The notes under the pieces were generated by a model. That model made no database searches. It saw nothing but the letters and a program-made list of their open reading frames with translations, and was not told where the DNA came from. From JBFLYO01 sp040756745 (lineage in GTDB: Bacteria > Bacteroidota > Ignavibacteria > UBA10030 > UBA6906), in the NCBI GenBank assembly GCA_040756745.1, contig JBFLYO010000050.1, positions 1 to 14,373 of the forward strand: a stretch of DNA of 14,373 nucleotides, in the 5' to 3' direction. The translations under genes were made by a program, and so were the position numbers. This document shows, one piece after another, positions 12,590-14,373 of the stretch. Every line of letters begins with the position of its first letter. The stretch's first letter is position 1.

Positions 12590-14373
12590 ATGCGTCGTTT
12601 GTTCATTCCATGTCTTCTCGCATTATGTACCATGCCCCTGAGCGCGCAAACCACATTCCGGCTTTCGCTTGACGGCACGTGGCTGTTCCACGCCGACTCG
12701 CTCCGGGCCGGAGTGAACGGCCGCTGGTACCTCGATTCCCTCGACCGGACAGGATGGGACCGGGTGCAGACGCCCGACTTCTGGGAGGCGTACCCGGGGA
12801 TGGCGGCGTACGACGGATGGGGGTGGTATTTCAGGACGTTCACGCTGGACCAAGTGACCGAGCCCCTCAGTATTCACTTCGCCGGTGTGGATGACGACGC
12901 TGTCGTCTGGGTCAACAATGTCGAGGCAGGGGAGCACACCGGGTACAGCGATCCCTTCACGCTCGACGTGAGCCGCGCGGTGCGGACGGGGCTCAACAGC
13001 ATAGTGGTCCTGGTGAAGGACTATGCCGGAGGAGGGGGCATCTACAAGCCGATCACCCTCATCCCCACCCGCGCGATCAATGAGCTGCTGAAGAGTCCCT
13101 TTGCCGAACTCTCCGCGATCAAGTCGGCCGACTGGGTGAAGGAGGCGACCATCTATTCGGCGTACGTTCGCTCATGCTCTCCGGAGGGCACGTTTGCCGG
13201 CCTCGAGAAGCGGCTCCCCGAATTGAGGGCAATGGGCGTGAGCGTGCTCTGGCTGTTGCCCATCCACCCAGTCGGCATGAAGAACAGGAAAGGCCCGCTC
13301 GGCAGCCCCTATGCCGTCCGCGACTACTACGGCATCAACCCTGAGTTCGGGACACTGCAGGACTTCAAGCATCTCCTCGCGGCCGTCAAGCGGCAGGGGA
13401 TGAAGCTGATCATCGACCTTGTGGCGAACCACACGTCGTGGGACAGCAGGCTGCTCACCGAACACCCGGAGTGGTTCACGCGTGACGCACATGGGAACAT
13501 TGTCCCCCCCAACTCAGACTGGTCGGACGTTGCTGACCTCGACTACTCCAAGGTCGGCCTGCGCCGCTATATGATCGACATGATGCGGTGGTGGGTGAAG
13601 GACGTCGGCGTCGACGGGTTCCGGTGCGACGTGGCGGAGCTCGTGCCGACGGATTTCTGGGAAGAGGCGCGCGCCCAGCTTAACCGGATCAAGCCCGTCA
13701 TGATGCTCGCCGAGGGATCACTCCCCGAACACCATCTGCGCGCCTTCGACCTGAGCTATTCATGGAACATCTACGACGCCCTCGATCCCCTGATACAGGG
13801 GAAGCGGCCGGTGGCGCTCATCGATCAGATCCTGAGAAATGAGCGCCTGCAGTTCCCGGTCGGATCCCTCCGTATGCGCTTTACGACCAACCACGACAAG
13901 AATGCGTGGGATGCTCCTGCGGTCACGAAGTTCGGCGTTGATGGACTGCGGCTGGCGACGGTCCTGGTGAACACGCTGCCCGGCGTTCCGATGATCTACA
14001 CAGGGGAAGAGGTGGCAAATGACAGGAAGCTCTCGCTGTTCCAGAAGGTGAATGTTGACTGGAAGCGGCCGCACGCGATGGGCGATCTCTGGAAGGTGCT
14101 CTTCATGCTTCGGCGGGACCACAAGGCGCTGTCGCGCGGCGATTTCCTGCGCATTTCCTCGTCTCCGCAGGATGAGATCTACGCGTTCGTGCGCGCGGCG
14201 GGAAGCGACAAGATTATCGTGGTGCTAAATTTCTCCGCCGAACCCCTCGGGGCGGAGCTGCAGACGCCCATGGACCGTCTCTTCCCGCGCCAGGAATCTG
14301 GCAGGGTGCGCGAGGTGTTTACCGGCAAGAAGGAAACGCTGCACGCGGGCGAGGCGTTGCTCGTTTCGATCGA
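12590..14373 (+). CDS. Secreted alpha-amylase-family (GH13) enzyme with GH2-like N-terminal domain, 3' partial
   Basis: 594 codons are visible; the frame stays open to the window edge and the C-terminal beta-domain appears nearly finished. A signal peptide covers residues 1-20, with likely cleavage after LSA and before Gln. Residues about 21-165 resemble the jelly-roll sugar-binding domain of GH2 beta-galactosidases (LDGTWLF, WYFRTFTL, FAGVDDDAVVWVNN, GLNSIVVLVKD). A GH13 barrel begins near 180 and keeps all four conserved regions: DLVANH (276-281), GFRCDVAE with nucleophile Asp347, LAEG with acid/base Glu375, and TTNHDK with Asp436. It should therefore be an active alpha-glucan hydrolase or transferase outside the cytoplasm; the exact glucan is not readable. 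gpmA lies 12 bases upstream. No ribosome site is obvious, only a weak GGA. Confidence 0.88.
   Translation, partial: MRRLFIPCLLALCTMPLSAQTTFRLSLDGTWLFHADSLRAGVNGRWYLDSLDRTGWDRVQTPDFWEAYPGMAAYDGWGWYFRTFTLDQVTEPLSIHFAGVDDDAVVWVNNVEAGEHTGYSDPFTLDVSRAVRTGLNSIVVLVKDYAGGGGIYKPITLIPTRAINELLKSPFAELSAIKSADWVKEATIYSAYVRSCSPEGTFAGLEKRLPELRAMGVSVLWLLPIHPVGMKNRKGPLGSPYAVRDYYGINPEFGTLQDFKHLLAAVKRQGMKLIIDLVANHTSWDSRLLTEHPEWFTRDAHGNIVPPNSDWSDVADLDYSKVGLRRYMIDMMRWWVKDVGVDGFRCDVAELVPTDFWEEARAQLNRIKPVMMLAEGSLPEHHLRAFDLSYSWNIYDALDPLIQGKRPVALIDQILRNERLQFPVGSLRMRFTTNHDKNAWDAPAVTKFGVDGLRLATVLVNTLPGVPMIYTGEEVANDRKLSLFQKVNVDWKRPHAMGDLWKVLFMLRRDHKALSRGDFLRISSSPQDEIYAFVRAAGSDKIIVVLNFSAEPLGAELQTPMDRLFPRQESGRVREVFTGKKETLHAGEALLVSI

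Noticed and set aside
12590..12652. Lipoprotein signal on the amylase
   Set aside because: Cys at residue 13 follows LAL, which is a poor lipobox; LSA before Gln fits signal peptidase I better.
12623..12937. Minus-strand frames opposite the amylase N-terminus
   Set aside because: The plus-strand frame shows a signal peptide and a GH2-like domain in the same bases.
1..14373. CRISPR array, phage genes, insertion sequences or a defence island
   Set aside because: No regularly spaced repeats, transposase, integrase or known defence domains were found; the genes are housekeeping or metabolic.

Overview
The window is GC-rich bacterial chromosomal DNA with dense coding on both strands and no sign of phage, insertion sequence or CRISPR. 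Most genes lack a good Shine-Dalgarno sequence at usable spacing. FtsH carries a hydrophilic N-terminal extension, and one upstream region has a TAnnTTTG-like box. Together these hint at the Bacteroidota/Chlorobiota/Ignavibacteria side of the tree. This is an inference with no marker-gene proof.

Left part, minus strand, read right to left from about 6.98 kb to 0.3 kb: a tRNA gene with anticodon CAT, then tilS (tRNA-Ile lysidine synthase), hpt (hypoxanthine phosphoribosyltransferase), ftsH (membrane AAA protease), a CTP-dependent polyprenol/phytol/diacylglycerol-kinase-like membrane protein, a small nucleoside 2-deoxyribosyltransferase-like protein, and an APC-type amino acid permease. Gaps run from a 4-base ATGA overlap to 21 bases, so this looks like one operon. 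tilS-hpt-ftsH is a core bacterial neighbourhood; the last three genes are lineage-specific additions. Past the permease stop lies a 297-base non-coding stretch with three palindromes and a run of G-tracts.

Middle, plus strand, 7.09-10.2 kb: hpnC, hpnD and hpnE overlap one another and form the three-enzyme route from farnesyl diphosphate to squalene (presqualene diphosphate, hydroxysqualene, squalene). No squalene-hopene cyclase or carotenoid enzyme is in view, so the end product is open. A stand-alone receiver-domain response regulator follows 39 bases later, then a polytopic membrane acyltransferase of the HGSNAT/DUF1624 type.

Right end, plus strand: a compact 201-residue cofactor-dependent phosphoglycerate mutase behind a possible promoter of its own. 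It is followed 12 bases later by a secreted GH13 alpha-amylase-family enzyme with a GH2-like jelly-roll N-terminal domain, cut by the window edge.

The divergent 110-base region at 6982-7091 probably holds the promoters for both main transcription units. I see no clearly new biological system. The points most worth following are the CAT tRNA set directly in front of tilS, the NDT-like and lipid-kinase genes added to the ftsH operon, the receiver protein linked to squalene synthesis, and the GH2-like/GH13 fusion.
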